64,000 nucleotides of DNA from NCBI RefSeq assembly GCF_001625365.1, contig NZ_LJJF01000002.1, positions 434,001-498,000 on the forward strand, in the 5' to 3' direction. Positions 33,801-41,227 of this stretch are shown here, in pieces; position 1 is the stretch's first letter; each line of letters starts with the position of its first letter. The notes beneath the pieces are model-generated. The model was not told the origin of the DNA, did no database searches, and saw only the letters and a list, made by a program, of their open reading frames with translations. The position numbers and the translations under genes were made by a program. The DNA is from Streptomyces sp. MJM8645 (GTDB lineage: Bacteria > Actinomycetota > Actinomycetes > Streptomycetales > Streptomycetaceae).

Positions 33801-35502
33801 GCAGCAGCGCCGACAGGCCGGAGACCACCCGGCGCCCGGCGAAGGCGAAGCTGCTGCGGCTCACCCCGGAGTCCTCGCCGACGGGGGCCTCGGAGGTGAC
33901 CCAGGCGGGGCCGCCGCTCAACGCGGCGTGCCGGCCGTGGTCGGTCTGGTCGTGCAGCGTGGTGCCGGAGCCCTCGTCGAAGCGGTAGTAGACGGCCAGC
34001 CCGGGCTCGTTGCCGATCAGACGGCGGCCGCGGTCGGCGGCGATCTCCGCACCGCTGCGAGGGCGGAGCCAGATCCGCACCTCATCCAGCTCGCCACGCC
34101 CGAACGAGCGGGCACCGCGCCCCAGGGTGAGTCCGCCGAGGCCGGCGTACGGCATGTCCGTGGTGCGGCGGCCGACTTCGACGCCGTCGCGGTAGACGAT
34201 CTGCTCGCGGGTGTCCCGGGCGAAGACGCAGGCCCAGTGGTGCCAGTCGGTGTCCGTGGTGCGCTGCGGGATGTCCAGGTCGTCGTGGAAGAAGGCGAAG
34301 GTGAAGGTGTCGTCCGGGCGGAAGCCGATGTGCAGGGTGCGCAGCCGGACGCCCTTGGAGGCGCCGTGGCCGATCAGGAAGTCCTCGCGGCCGCCGGTGG
34401 CGGTGCGCCGGGCCCAGAACTCCACCGTGAAGTCGGAGTCGGCCAGGTCGAGGGCGCTGCTCGGCAGCTCGGCCACGTCGTCGACGCCGTCGAAGCGCAG
34501 GGCCGTCCCCGCCCGGCCGCCCCCGCCCGCCGCGGGGACCAGCGGACGGCCGGTGAACGGGCAGGTGCCGGGCGCGCTCTCGTAGACGGCGTCCCGGTGG
34601 CGCGGGTCGGGGCTGGTCCAGGCCTGGGTGCCCTGGGTGCTGAACAGGCCGTCCCGGCCGCGCTCGACGCTGAAGCCGTCGATCCGGCCCGTGGCGTCGT
34701 TGTGCGCGAAGAGCTGCCAGCGCTCCCGGCCGTGCACGGCGGTGGGCACCAGCAGGGCGGTGAACCGGCCCTCGGAGAGGTTGCGGACGAAGGACAGCTC
34801 CTGGGTCGGCTCGACGAACGGCCGGCCCTCCATGTCCTGCGTGCCGAGGCTGTCCTTGGCGGAGTCCGGGCGGCCCTTGTGCCGGCTGCGCCGGTAACGG
34901 ACCTCCAGCACCGGCTTCAACTCGCCGCCGGCCAGCACGAACCGGTCGCACAGCAGGGTGGCGTCGACCGCCGCGACCTTGCCCTCGCCGCCCTTGGCCA
35001 GGTAGTCGGTGCGGGCCGGGTCGCCCGAGGAGCCGGTGCCGTCGGCGAGCCGGAACACCGCGTCCGGGTGGTCGGCGCGCACCGACTGGCGCAGCACGTA
35101 CACGTGGGTACCGTCGGACAGGACCTGGAAGGGGGCGGCGGCGCCGAGCCGGGCGGTGCTGGACAGGAACCGGTCCAGCTCCTGGTCCTCCAGCCGCTCC
35201 GCCGCGTCCGCCTCGACCCGGCCCCCGCGCTTGACGACGGGCATCCGCACCGCGCCCGCCACCGCGTAGCCGACCCTCGCCACCTCCATCGGGAAACGCA
35301 ACGCCAGCGGGTCCTCCGACCAGTACGCCGCGTCCGCCTCGCCCTTCGCCTCGTCGTGCTGCGACAGGTCCAGGACGCTGTAGACGATCCGCCGTTGGTC
35401 GTCCATCGCGAACGCGACCGTACTGCCTTGGTGCCGCACGGTCGTGGTGTGCACGTAGGCGCGGTCGCTGTAGACCTTCGCCAGGTGCTGCGTCTCCGTC
35501 AA
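27883..35502 (-). CDS. Giant LamG/ricin-type multidomain protein (2,539 aa)
   Basis: No signal peptide or clear membrane anchor. Layout: N-terminal domain of about 320 residues with no known match; LamG-like concanavalin fold at about 332-480; two predicted coiled coils (about 640-690 and 855-908) flanking a ricin-type beta-trefoil (about 700-830, with LDMNVDGRETGND); LamG repeats at about 1246-1400 and 1495-1650; another LamG-like stretch near 1650-1850 interrupted by an LPDTAG repeat. The C-terminal region (about 1900-2539) has long Gly/Ser/Ala beta-type stretches such as SLSGSVGTSIGTSFQIAG. The start is TTG (35502) after GAGGTGG. Carbohydrate binding is likely; overall role, and whether it is exported, is unknown. 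It is transcribed alone. Confidence 0.85.
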   Translation of the reverse strand: MTETQHLAKVYSDRAYVHTTTVRHQGSTVAFAMDDQRRIVYSVLDLSQHDEAKGEADAAYWSEDPLALRFPMEVARVGYAVAGAVRMPVVKRGGRVEADAAERLEDQELDRFLSSTARLGAAAPFQVLSDGTHVYVLRQSVRADHPDAVFRLADGTGSSGDPARTDYLAKGGEGKVAAVDATLLCDRFVLAGGELKPVLEVRYRRSRHKGRPDSAKDSLGTQDMEGRPFVEPTQELSFVRNLSEGRFTALLVPTAVHGRERWQLFAHNDATGRIDGFSVERGRDGLFSTQGTQAWTSPDPRHRDAVYESAPGTCPFTGRPLVPAAGGGGRAGTALRFDGVDDVAELPSSALDLADSDFTVEFWARRTATGGREDFLIGHGASKGVRLRTLHIGFRPDDTFTFAFFHDDLDIPQRTTDTDWHHWACVFARDTREQIVYRDGVEVGRRTTDMPYAGLGGLTLGRGARSFGRGELDEVRIWLRPRSGAEIAADRGRRLIGNEPGLAVYYRFDEGSGTTLHDQTDHGRHAALSGGPAWVTSEAPVGEDSGVSRSSFAFAGRRVVSGLSALLHHQQEAAPAGYDQTSKPVKRQARVLLACTTGGPDPVTGQATDEAYVATLDLGVGRDGRLAQVPEELALPVLAAPESSGNVDAAGEVDAQVARLSRDIAATEAEITRLQLETAETPDVERQRAEARAALENDVTFWRYRLRFKLQKDGKDQYLAVQGDRKDSVTPVVRTADKQAASTIWTFEPTGTTLNGITCYFVKNANSGLDMNVDGRETGNDVPLIQYRREADNAATHFALDSWNGNGLVARHSGKLVAARDSKGDRIVQYDYSTVNASGEGVLVLERIDNSLKSSPATDRLNQQISELTQRLELLAIKQDRLTQLRRDLTAQQAGLAAKQEELGRLTGGVRGSDDIALPVPQLAVDRTGLSGSGALLGFARAADRPFLLDSATGNVVLYFRGSNGQFFAAYYDSQVLRSSRQLAAGGRTVSFTARDANTDLTGTAITVEAGDGPTQVTLTVRHDGQTEKWSHLPRRAEDFAAVVNGAAEQPVTIATVLRIDGDVVQFTEGTLAPLSGPGFVTVGGHGFRFEGSHPAGSKSLRLGAGADQTLLKPGMSVQRVRYDHRWSESSQPGSALAEGSRLITVDPGGLAELPLGSADGLVRGHGGRWRADMPGRAYAFDGKGRFLALPAGQLPRAATPGDLTLEAWVNPERVEGPVRLLHANAGDTPYGLGLLGTQAASGLVFDGTDDAAVVPGAFGFGDGDFTVEFWAQRTKIDSQPHMVLGHSGAEGRANESLHIGFRKNGFFTFAFYGDDLDTTQRFSDTKWHHWACVLQRETRQQVIYLDGQEIARRTANAPYRGQGRLSLGTVLCWPGEFAAVRLDEVRLWSKARGGDELRADQGRRLSGNEAGLLGYWTYTAPAPGTPAVLTDRSGNNRHAELRGMPTPVPARAPIADAGCRAVAAVGDRRVVSRETFPLREWSHLALAYQQSWAVELTGDAHLEVPDDDALDIADDLTLEVFARVDRLGETQGLLSKGRTADGIGGSVPYRLAVLPDGRLEFAFEEPDGRAVRFTSTEGVRAGQFHRIAVVRKGGRSMQEQKGTRQITATGADGKPVTQSVELVESLAVREWQDIRFHLDGREIGAGRYEGPGPRGNDAPLELGRAREGATVQQLTGVLAEVRIWGAARDAARLGTAVTARDRGLVAQWRFEENTGSTTADATGSHPARLRGARWVRNPDPRGSVFRLYRNGVAVACDPAGTPDLPDTAGLPDTAGLPDTPGLPDTAAFAENGDAQLTLGAVLKRGKPIQAFEGVLEEVRIWRTARTHEQLLDNLFTRLKGEKEELVAYWPFDRDSTEARTAQVRDEGLRGNHLEFGPEASRPRTVLSSAPVSNDAAQVRSALAGLRTPFHQSISAAPAVAEYADMQYGSRGEAFGVLKRAYSYLQDGRWHLITGYKVGELVSEWVSQIQFDPQLIGYVEGAPPIPSENLTAGLTDPGSDTFEGASTVKLTEAEQVVRSLSSAKERSVDAAFGFALSNEVDVDVWMITAPLGFGIAKSIAKGGVSASVRGNLEFSNSWAEDTSVSQGENTARTTKVSLTGHWEDPGRVLNPTAGRRYVPANTGFAVVQSQTADVFALRLAHSGALVAYRIQPNPDIPKDWNVVPFPINPRYTKQGTLDGTVGFDARGKVADPDYQGARDRGEYSYFKPREAYALKRRIQRDQQRLHSYYDSVSTETHAPDPLAQRAGRVLGGAIGADASPARGRDATDSATGQGFSRRDLVNTYVWTAAGGFFAETTETTDVVSETTAGSYSLSGSVGTSIGTSFQIAGIGIGAQLDASVGGGMITTRARGKEATRSFGLEVEVAPSSNLQSYDGDRNPVFDRDGQPVKVPGKVDAYRFLSFYLGEDSEHFDSFFHKVVDPLWLENGHDPNAAALRQARQSDRKPPCWRVLHRVTFVSRVLPDIPPADAPPLEKAMRQLDVESNYELVRRLDPYVKGAATGLPELAEATRTTLARELPELLPHADDVIGFLAQYYGVEA
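30145..30219. repeat. 18-bp tandem repeat inside the giant LamG gene
   Basis: About four copies of GGTGTCGGGCAGGCCCGS lie head to tail. On the coding strand they give repeated LPDTAG hexapeptides, a flexible linker between LamG-like parts. Copy number may vary between strains. Confidence 0.7.
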
Positions 35503-35644
35503 GCTGCCACCTCATGCCGGGTGGCCGAAGGGCTACCGACGGCCACGCGATCAACACAGAACGTGCCCACGCTTTCACCGGACGTGACTGATCATCAAGA
35601 TACTTTCGGGCCACGGAACATGGCCGATCACGCCATCCGCCCCG

Positions 35645-35743
35645 GACACGCACGACGCGCACGCCGTCGTGTTCACCGCCCTGGCCGCGCTGTCCGGGAT
35701 GGATCGCGAGCACATCCGCGACCGCACCCTCGAAGGTGTTTGA
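35645..35743 (+). pseudogene. Serine recombinase (resolvase/invertase) remnant
   Basis: A short plus-strand frame encodes VVFTALAALSGMDREHIRD followed by RTLEGV and a stop. This matches helix E of the resolvase catalytic domain (…AE-x-ER-x-x-I-x-ERT-x-x-G). The catalytic Ser region and DNA-binding tail are gone, so it is a fossil fragment. Confidence 0.6.
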
Positions 35744-35791
35744 GATCGGCCGCGCCCTGTGGCTGGCGGGGTCGCCGGGATCGTCTGCGCC

Positions 35792-35838
35792 CACCGAAAA
35801 GCCCAGGCCGGGGACCAATCCCGACCTGGGCTTCGGTG
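35792..35838 (-). terminator. Hairpin after the GyrB-like gene
   Basis: A long imperfect stem joins CACCGAAAAGCCCAGGCCGG with CCGACCTGGGCTTCGGTG, 15 bases past the stop at 35853. Probable terminator of the minus-strand GyrB-like gene. Confidence 0.65.
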
Positions 35839-35852
35839 TCTTCGGTGTGCTG

Positions 35853-37007
35853 TCAGCGGCGGGTGGTCATCGAGATCCGGGCGAGGACGGCGGTCGCCTG
35901 CGCCGGGTTGACGCGGAGCCAGGCGGCCAGGTGCTCTCGAACGGCCTCGGCGACGCAGGCGCGGACGGGCTCGCTGCCCAGTCGTTCGCGGGTGGCCCCC
36001 TCGAACTCGGGGCGATCGAGCTTCACCGACACGACCGCCGTCAGGCCCGCGCCGAGCTGGGCGGAGGTGAGGTCGGGGTCGGACGGGGTGAGCAACTGCT
36101 GCTCGCGGGCGTGGGCGTTGAGCGCGGCCGCCAGGCCGTCGCGGAAGCCGAGCTCGTGCGTGCCGCCGTAGGTGGTCGGCCGGCTGTTGGCGTAGCTTGC
36201 GACCCGCTCCTCGCGCGAGTCGCACCAACGGAAAGCCACCTCGACACTTCCCTCCATTTCGGAGTACTCGCGCTCGAAGCCGATCACGTCCGGGTGGAGG
36301 GGGGCGGCGCCCTGCTCAGCAATGCGGTCCCTCGGTCCGCCCGGGAACCGGAAGCGGACGGCCCGGGGCGCCGCGGGGTCGCGGTCATCGGTCAGAGTGA
36401 CGTCCAAGTCCCGGTTCAGGAAGGCCAGTTCCCTGAAGCGCTCGGCCAGCGCGTCGAACGAGAACTCCAGCGTCTCGAAGATCTCGGCATCGGGCCGGAA
36501 GGTGATCGCGGTCCCGCTGCCGTCGGCCGGTCCAGCGTGGGCGGGCGTCGCGACAGCCACACCTCGCTCGTACTCCAGCACCCAGCGGGCGCCGTCGCGC
36601 CGCACCTCGGCCGTCAGACGGTCCGACAGCGCGTTGACGACGGCCAGTCCCACGCCGAAGTAGCCGCCGAGCAGCGAGCGCCGGTTGGCAGGCTGCGCCC
36701 CCCAGCAGAGCACGGTCAACCGGGTCTCCAGCGCAGGGCCGTCACTGTGACCGGCGTGCTCGACCGGGACGCCCATGCCGTCGTCGGCGACGCGGACGCC
36801 ACCATCGGCGGTGAGGGTGATCTCCACACGGCTGGCGGTACCGCCGAGGATCTCGTCCAGCGCCCACTCGGCGGCCTCGAACACCAGGTCGTGCAGGCCG
36901 CGTTCACCGACCGATCCGATGTACATCCCAGGCCGCTTCCGAACGGCCTCCAGGCCCTCAAGAACCACGATCTTGCTGCCGTCGTACGCCTTTGATTCCT
37001 CGCTCAT
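35853..37007 (-). CDS. Truncated GyrB/ParE-like protein (GHKL ATPase and transducer domains only)
   Basis: Protein of 384 residues that matches the first half of gyrase B. It contains KIVVLEGLEAVRKRPGMYIG, a GHKL nucleotide site (ADDGMG, LLGGYFGVGLAVVNALS) and the transducer domain to the C-terminus. The TOPRIM and tail domains are absent. The general-base Glu is kept (Glu44), but the Mg-binding Asn four residues later is Trp48 and the following segment diverges, so ATP hydrolysis is doubtful. It could be a regulatory or resistance decoy of gyrase, or part of a conflict system. Start at 37007 follows GGAGGGGAC. It is monocistronic. Confidence 0.88.
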   Translation of the reverse strand: MSEESKAYDGSKIVVLEGLEAVRKRPGMYIGSVGERGLHDLVFEAAEWALDEILGGTASRVEITLTADGGVRVADDGMGVPVEHAGHSDGPALETRLTVLCWGAQPANRRSLLGGYFGVGLAVVNALSDRLTAEVRRDGARWVLEYERGVAVATPAHAGPADGSGTAITFRPDAEIFETLEFSFDALAERFRELAFLNRDLDVTLTDDRDPAAPRAVRFRFPGGPRDRIAEQGAAPLHPDVIGFEREYSEMEGSVEVAFRWCDSREERVASYANSRPTTYGGTHELGFRDGLAAALNAHAREQQLLTPSDPDLTSAQLGAGLTAVVSVKLDRPEFEGATRERLGSEPVRACVAEAVREHLAAWLRVNPAQATAVLARISMTTRR

Positions 37008-37319
37008 GATGTCCCCTCCGAAGGTGCCCGACAAAGCTCCCCCAGCCTAGGAGATTTCCAAGAAAACACCAGGTCAGAGCCAGTTTGGCGAGGCCACGGA
37101 CGGGCCCCTGAGGGGCAACCGCGAGCGCCCGGCCGGGACGGGTTCGCACTGCCGCCGCGATCCGGTCACGGCCCCCTGAGGGGCGTCTGAGGCACCGTTC
37201 CGGGCGGCTGCGGGGCCACGAGTTTCAAGAATTTTCACGTCGCCCCGGGCGTACAGCGTCTGCCGCTGTCGGACGGGACGCCGAGATGGTGTCAGCGGCC
37301 TGTCGTACAGTCGCCACCT
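37008..37319. other. Divergent intergenic region with two copies of a short palindrome
   Basis: No gene is supported. The palindrome GCCCCTGAGGGGC at 37104-37116 recurs almost identically at 37171-37184. Promoters for the GyrB-like gene and the plus-strand small gene must lie here. Confidence 0.4.
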
Positions 37320-37571
37320 GTGACAACGACCCTGATGACGTACGCGGGCACCACGGTGCCCGACGCGCCGCCCACCCGCACCGGCGGCGCGCCGCTGGCC
37401 CCGGCCGGGACCACCTGGCCGCAGTGCGCCACCTACGACGGACCGATGCTCGTCGTCCAGCTCAAGGAAGGACGGGACCACGCCACAACGATGAACTTCG
37501 GCGGCCGCGGCGAGGCCTACGCCTTCGCGTGCGAGCCCTGCGCACACGCCGTGTTCCTGCGGCAATGCTGA
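37320..37571 (+). CDS. Small YwqG-like (DUF1963-type) protein
   Basis: Protein of 83 residues. TGGAPLAPAGTTWPQCATYDGPMLVVQL resembles the first repeat of the YwqG family (G-G-x-P, W-P-x-C, G-P-M-x-x-x-x-Q-L). A C-x-x-C pair (ACEPC) follows. Full YwqG proteins are at least twice this long, so this is either a minimal member or a truncated copy. The start is GTG at 37320 with weak ribosome-binding potential; ATG at 37335 is an alternative. It overlaps the SUKH gene by seven bases. Confidence 0.65.
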   Translation: MTTTLMTYAGTTVPDAPPTRTGGAPLAPAGTTWPQCATYDGPMLVVQLKEGRDHATTMNFGGRGEAYAFACEPCAHAVFLRQC

Positions 37572-38137
37572 CAGCAGCAACCCTCCACCCCCGCTCGGAG
37601 AGCCGAACCGCGCTGGAGCAGCTACGCGCGATGCTCGGGGAACCCTCGTGCTGGGGCCGGGCCAGGCCCGCGATCTGGGACGCCAGCGAGCGGCACCTCG
37701 GTTTCCGACTGCCGGCCGACTTCAAGGCGTTCCTCGACCTGTACGGCCCCGGCTCGGTGGACGGCTACCTGACGATCGACCGGCCGATGGACACCACACC
37801 GGCCGAACTGGAGCGCCACTGGGGACCCCCACCTGAGCGTCCGGCCTGGTACGGCGAGATCGCCGAGGACTGCTGGGAGGTGGACGAGTCCGACGTCCAA
37901 TCGGGCGTTCTGCTGCTGTGGGGAAGCGACGAGCACGGCAGCCGGTACTTCTTCCGCGCGGTCGAGGACGAGCCCGCCGAGTGGCGGATCATCATCAGCA
38001 GCGACGAGGTCGAGTGGTTCGAGACCGCCGGAACGTTCACCGAGTTCCTGGTGCGCTGCTTCCACCGGATCGACCGCCCCGACTTCATGGACTCCAGCTG
38101 GCCGAGGCCCGGCGCACGCTACGAAGCCCGCGGGTGA
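37565..38137 (+). CDS. SMI1/KNR4 (SUKH) family protein
   Basis: Protein of 190 residues. ASERHLGFRLPADFKAFLDLYGPGSVDGYLTI is the SUKH signature, followed by a GVLLLWGSDEHGSRYFF strand pair and DEVEWFETAGTFTEFLVRCF. SUKH proteins are often immunity proteins of polymorphic toxins, but no cognate toxin is next to it; housekeeping-like members also exist. The start overlaps the YwqG-like gene, so the two are coupled. Confidence 0.85.
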   Translation: MLTAATLHPRSESRTALEQLRAMLGEPSCWGRARPAIWDASERHLGFRLPADFKAFLDLYGPGSVDGYLTIDRPMDTTPAELERHWGPPPERPAWYGEIAEDCWEVDESDVQSGVLLLWGSDEHGSRYFFRAVEDEPAEWRIIISSDEVEWFETAGTFTEFLVRCFHRIDRPDFMDSSWPRPGARYEARG

Positions 38138-38329
38138 GCCCGCGCTCAACGGCCTGGGCTCCCGACTGACAGCGGCGCGTTGTGCACCAGGCCGCTTGAC
38201 CCGGTTCTCCTGCCCCGGCCCGAGGCTACGGATTCCCAGCCGTCTCCACCGGGTAGTGCTGCTCGGGTAACGCAGAGGCTGTAGAGGGCCGCCGTGCCGG
38301 TGTGCGCGGCAATGGACCAGGGGTGGATT

Positions 38330-39727
38330 GTGGCACGCCGCAAGACGGTGGCGGAGATCCTCGCGGAGGCGTACCGCCTGAAGCAGCAGGCGAAAGCCGC
38401 GGAGGCCCGGCGAGGGACGCAGCAGCAGGCACCCGCCAAGCCCTCCGCGCCGGCTCCACCTCGCCCCCGGAAGCGGACGGTCGACCCTGCGGTCGAACAC
38501 GCCCGGCTCCTGGCCGCCGGGGAGAAGCACCTCAAGCGCGAGGAAGCCACCCGTGCGAGGGAAGCCGCTCGGGTGGAGGCCGAGTTGGCCAAGCGCCAGG
38601 CCGCACGCCGTCGAGCGGAGGAGGCGAAGAAACGCGAGGAGGCCCAGGCCGAGAAGGAAGCCCAACGACAGGCCCGGCAAGCGGAGACGGCCCGCCTCAA
38701 AGCCCAGGCCGACGAGGGAACACTCCAATGCCGCTTGCGCCGCGAGGAGTTGGAAGCGGTCCTGCTTCAGCGTCCCGAGGGTCTCGACCTGTGGCATCCG
38801 CACGTGGAACAGGCCTTCGCCCACGACGGCCCGCAAGGCGTCGCCAGCGTCGTGGAAGACCTCTTGAGGCACGCTCCGGTCCCCGAGGGCTGCCGAACGG
38901 CGGCCCACGCGGTCTACGTCCCCGAGGCGCAGCAACTCCTGGTCGAGGTCGAGCTCCCGAGCCACGAGATCGTTCCCACGGTGGCCTCCTACCGCTACGT
39001 GGCGCAGCGGGCCGAGGTCGTCCCCCAGCCGCTCAAGCAGGCCGAGGTCCACGAGGCCTACGCCCGGCTCGTGGCCCGCCTGGCCCTCCGCGCGCTTGAC
39101 GAGGCGCTCTCCGCCACGCCGGCCGCGTTCGTGGACAGCGTCATCCTCAACGGCCGCGTCAACGCGACGGATCCGGCAACCGGCCAGGCCGTCCGGGCGT
39201 GCGTCGTCAGCGTCGTCGCCCAGCGCGAGGACTTTGCCGAACTGGTCCTGGACGAGCCGAGACTGGACCCGCAGCAATGCCTCCACCGGCTCGGCGCCAC
39301 CGTCTCCAAGCACCCCCACGATCTGGAACCGGTCACACCCATTGTCGAGGCGGACCTGTCGCGCTACCGCATCATCACCGACACCGCCGTGGTCGCCACA
39401 CTGGACAGTCGGCCGGACCTGCTCCAGATGAACCCCTACGACTTCGAGCGGCTGGTGCGCGAACTCTTCGAAGCCATGGGCTACGAGACCTGGCGCACCC
39501 AGGGATCCCGCAACGACGGCGTGGACGCGGTCGCCATCCTGAACGACCCCACGGGCTCCAGCGTCTTCGCCATCCAGGCCATCGGCCTGTCCGCCGGAGT
39601 CGTTCTGGCCAGCGGGTTTCGCGGTTGTCCCACCGAGGTGTCCACCAGTGTTGTCCTGCGGCCGCGTCCACTTCCTGTGCCGCCGCCGGCTGCGGTGTTG
39701 CCCGGGCTGGGCACGGGGACGTGCTGA
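38330..39727 (+). pseudogene. Mrr-like restriction endonuclease, C-terminus lost
   Basis: An open frame of 465 residues. Residues about 55-135 are a charged coiled coil (Ala/Glu/Lys/Arg), then a middle domain. The nuclease domain starts at NPYDFERLVRELFEAMGYE and reaches GVDAVAILNDPTGSSVFAIQA. Active enzymes continue Q-x-K, but here the sequence switches after IQA (about base 39580) to an unrelated Val/Pro-rich tail ending at 39727. The catalytic Lys and the rest of the fold are missing, so the protein should be inactive. Start GTG at 38330 follows GGGGTGG. The junction marks a rearrangement. Confidence 0.75.
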
Positions 39728-39858
39728 GCTGCTGGTGCAGCTCGGGGTGGTGGCACTGACGGGGCTGCCGATCCTGCGGCTGCCCCGGGTGGTCAGCTGA
39801 GCTGAGACGCGGGTGGTCGGCCGAGAGCTGAGCGGGACCGGCCGCGCCCGGTACGGCA

Positions 39859-39895
39859 GCAGGGCTCGGACCGCGCGTCGCGGTCCGAGCCCTGC
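39859..39895 (-). terminator. Perfect 17-bp hairpin after the DUF6243-like gene
   Basis: GCAGGGCTCGGACCGCG (39859-39875) pairs fully with 39879-39895 around a three-base loop. It lies about 30 bases past the stop of the minus-strand gene and is its likely terminator. Confidence 0.75.
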
Positions 39896-39927
39896 CCCGT
39901 GCGGTGCCGCGCTGCGGCGGCGGTGCG

Positions 39928-40137
39928 TCAGCCCTGTACGGTGTCACCGCCCGCCTGCCCGGCGCCCTCAGCCGTTCCTGCCTTCTCGCGCATCTTGCGC
40001 ACCAGCTCCGCCTTCTGGTCGGCTGCACCCTGGCGGTCGAGGTTGCGGTGCGGACCGTTGTTCTGCCGTTCGGCGCGGGACTGCCTCTTGCGCTGGCCGC
40101 CGCCCATGCCCACGGGGTTGTTGATGTTCTTGCTCAC
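39928..40137 (-). CDS. Small basic conserved protein (DUF6243-like)
   Basis: Protein of 69 residues, rich in Arg, Lys, Asn and Gly: SKNINNPVGMGGGQRKRQSR at the N-terminus and a helical ADQKAELVRKMREKAG. It matches my recollection of a small streptomycete family annotated DUF6243; the function is unknown. The basic, disordered character suggests nucleic-acid or ribosome contact. It starts with GTG and is followed by a strong terminator, so it is probably well expressed and monocistronic. Confidence 0.75.
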   Translation of the reverse strand: MSKNINNPVGMGGGQRKRQSRAERQNNGPHRNLDRQGAADQKAELVRKMREKAGTAEGAGQAGGDTVQG

Positions 40138-40518
40138 GGTCGTGGGTTCTCCCGGTGGTGAAGTGAAGTGAAGTGAAGTGATCTACGGATTCATCGGTGG
40201 GGGACGGGCGGCGACGTCGAAGGACGTCAGCAGGGGCCCATCACGCGCTCACTCGTAAATCGGGGTCTGGAAGAACATGGCAAAGACGTTACCTGGTTCC
40301 GTCGGCCCTGCACACCAACCTTTTCGCCGCCCCCGCGTCGGCCGGGCCTTCGGCGAGCGCCCGGGGCCGGCCGGTTCCTTCGGAATCCCCACACCGCCAG
40401 CACACCCGCCAGCACCCGCCGGTCGTCGCCGCCCGCCGTGTCACAGATGGGCGTTGCTGGGCCACGGGGGCGTTGCCAGTGGTCGCGAGCACACTGATGG
40501 CATGAGAGGTCATCTCAC
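40138..40518. repeat. Gap with (GTGAA) tandem repeat
   Basis: Four copies of GTGAA followed by GTGA lie at 40158-40180, just upstream of the small basic gene. The rest of the gap has no supported gene. The repeat may affect promoter spacing. Confidence 0.5.
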
Positions 40519-41103
40519 TTGCGTCCCGCCGTTGCGGGACAACCCTTGGCTCGGGCAGCGGCGATTCACCTGCCGATTTCCCTCATGGGCCGCAAGCTGT
40601 TCGTCCGCTGGACCCTGTCCGCCGTGGACAACGGAGACCTCCACTTCAACCAGCCGAAGACCGAGGCCAGCCGCGCCTGGATCAGCCTCTCCCCCAGAGT
40701 CATGACCGCCCTCCACCGCCAGGCCGCGATCCAGATGGCCGCCCATCCAGCGGGCCGGCTGGAGGGCCTGGTCTTCGCCAACTCGGATGGATCGCCCCTG
40801 CGGCCCCAGTGGGTCCTCGACCAGCTCCGCAAACGCACCGCCGAACTCGGCTTGCCCCGGATCGGCCTGCACGACCTGCGCCACACCGCGGCCAGCATCA
40901 TGATCGCCGAGGGCATCCCCATCGCCGTCATCTCCAAGACCCTGCGCCACGCCACCCTGGCGACCACGATCAACCTCTACGGCCACCTCCTCAAGGACTC
41001 CGCCGACCAGGCCGTGCTCGCGTTGGCCCAAGCTCTCGACCGGGCCGCCGTCGGGCGGAGCCCGGCCCCCGGGCCTGGCGAAGTCTTCCAGCGGGCGGCG
41101 TAG
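40519..41103 (+). pseudogene. Tyrosine recombinase (phage-type integrase) C-terminal fragment
   Basis: Homology starts near base 40590 (GRKLFVRWTLSAVDNGDLHF) and runs through LHDLRHTAASIMIAEG and TLRHATLATTINLYGH, giving the second Arg, the His residues and the catalytic Tyr. The core-binding domain and the first catalytic Arg, which normally lies just before this point, are missing. The upstream 70 codons are unrelated. It cannot recombine and is a leftover of an integrated element. Confidence 0.8.
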
Positions 41104-41227
41104 CCACGCGTCGAACGACTTCGGCACTACGGCTTGGAACCGAGCGCGGGGCGTCTCTGGCCGGAGCGCCGGTCAGAGACGCCCAAGCCTCGTGTCAGCG
41201 GCAGGGAGCTCGTCTTCCTCAAGGTCC

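Larger units (their letters stand above)
35503..35852. other. Gap between giant gene and GyrB-like gene
   Basis: It holds the presumed promoter of the giant gene, a serine recombinase remnant and a terminator hairpin, the last two listed separately. No intact gene is present. Confidence 0.5.

Noticed and set aside
27766..36171. Open plus-strand frame of 2,801 codons opposite the giant LamG gene
   Set aside because: It is the GC-rich antisense shadow of the minus-strand gene: composition is Val/Gly/Arg/Ala-rich, no domain is recognisable, and the minus frame has clear LamG and ricin motifs.
35853..37007. Housekeeping gyrB or parE
   Set aside because: The protein lacks TOPRIM and C-terminal domains and a conserved Mg-binding Asn, and no gyrA or recF lies nearby.
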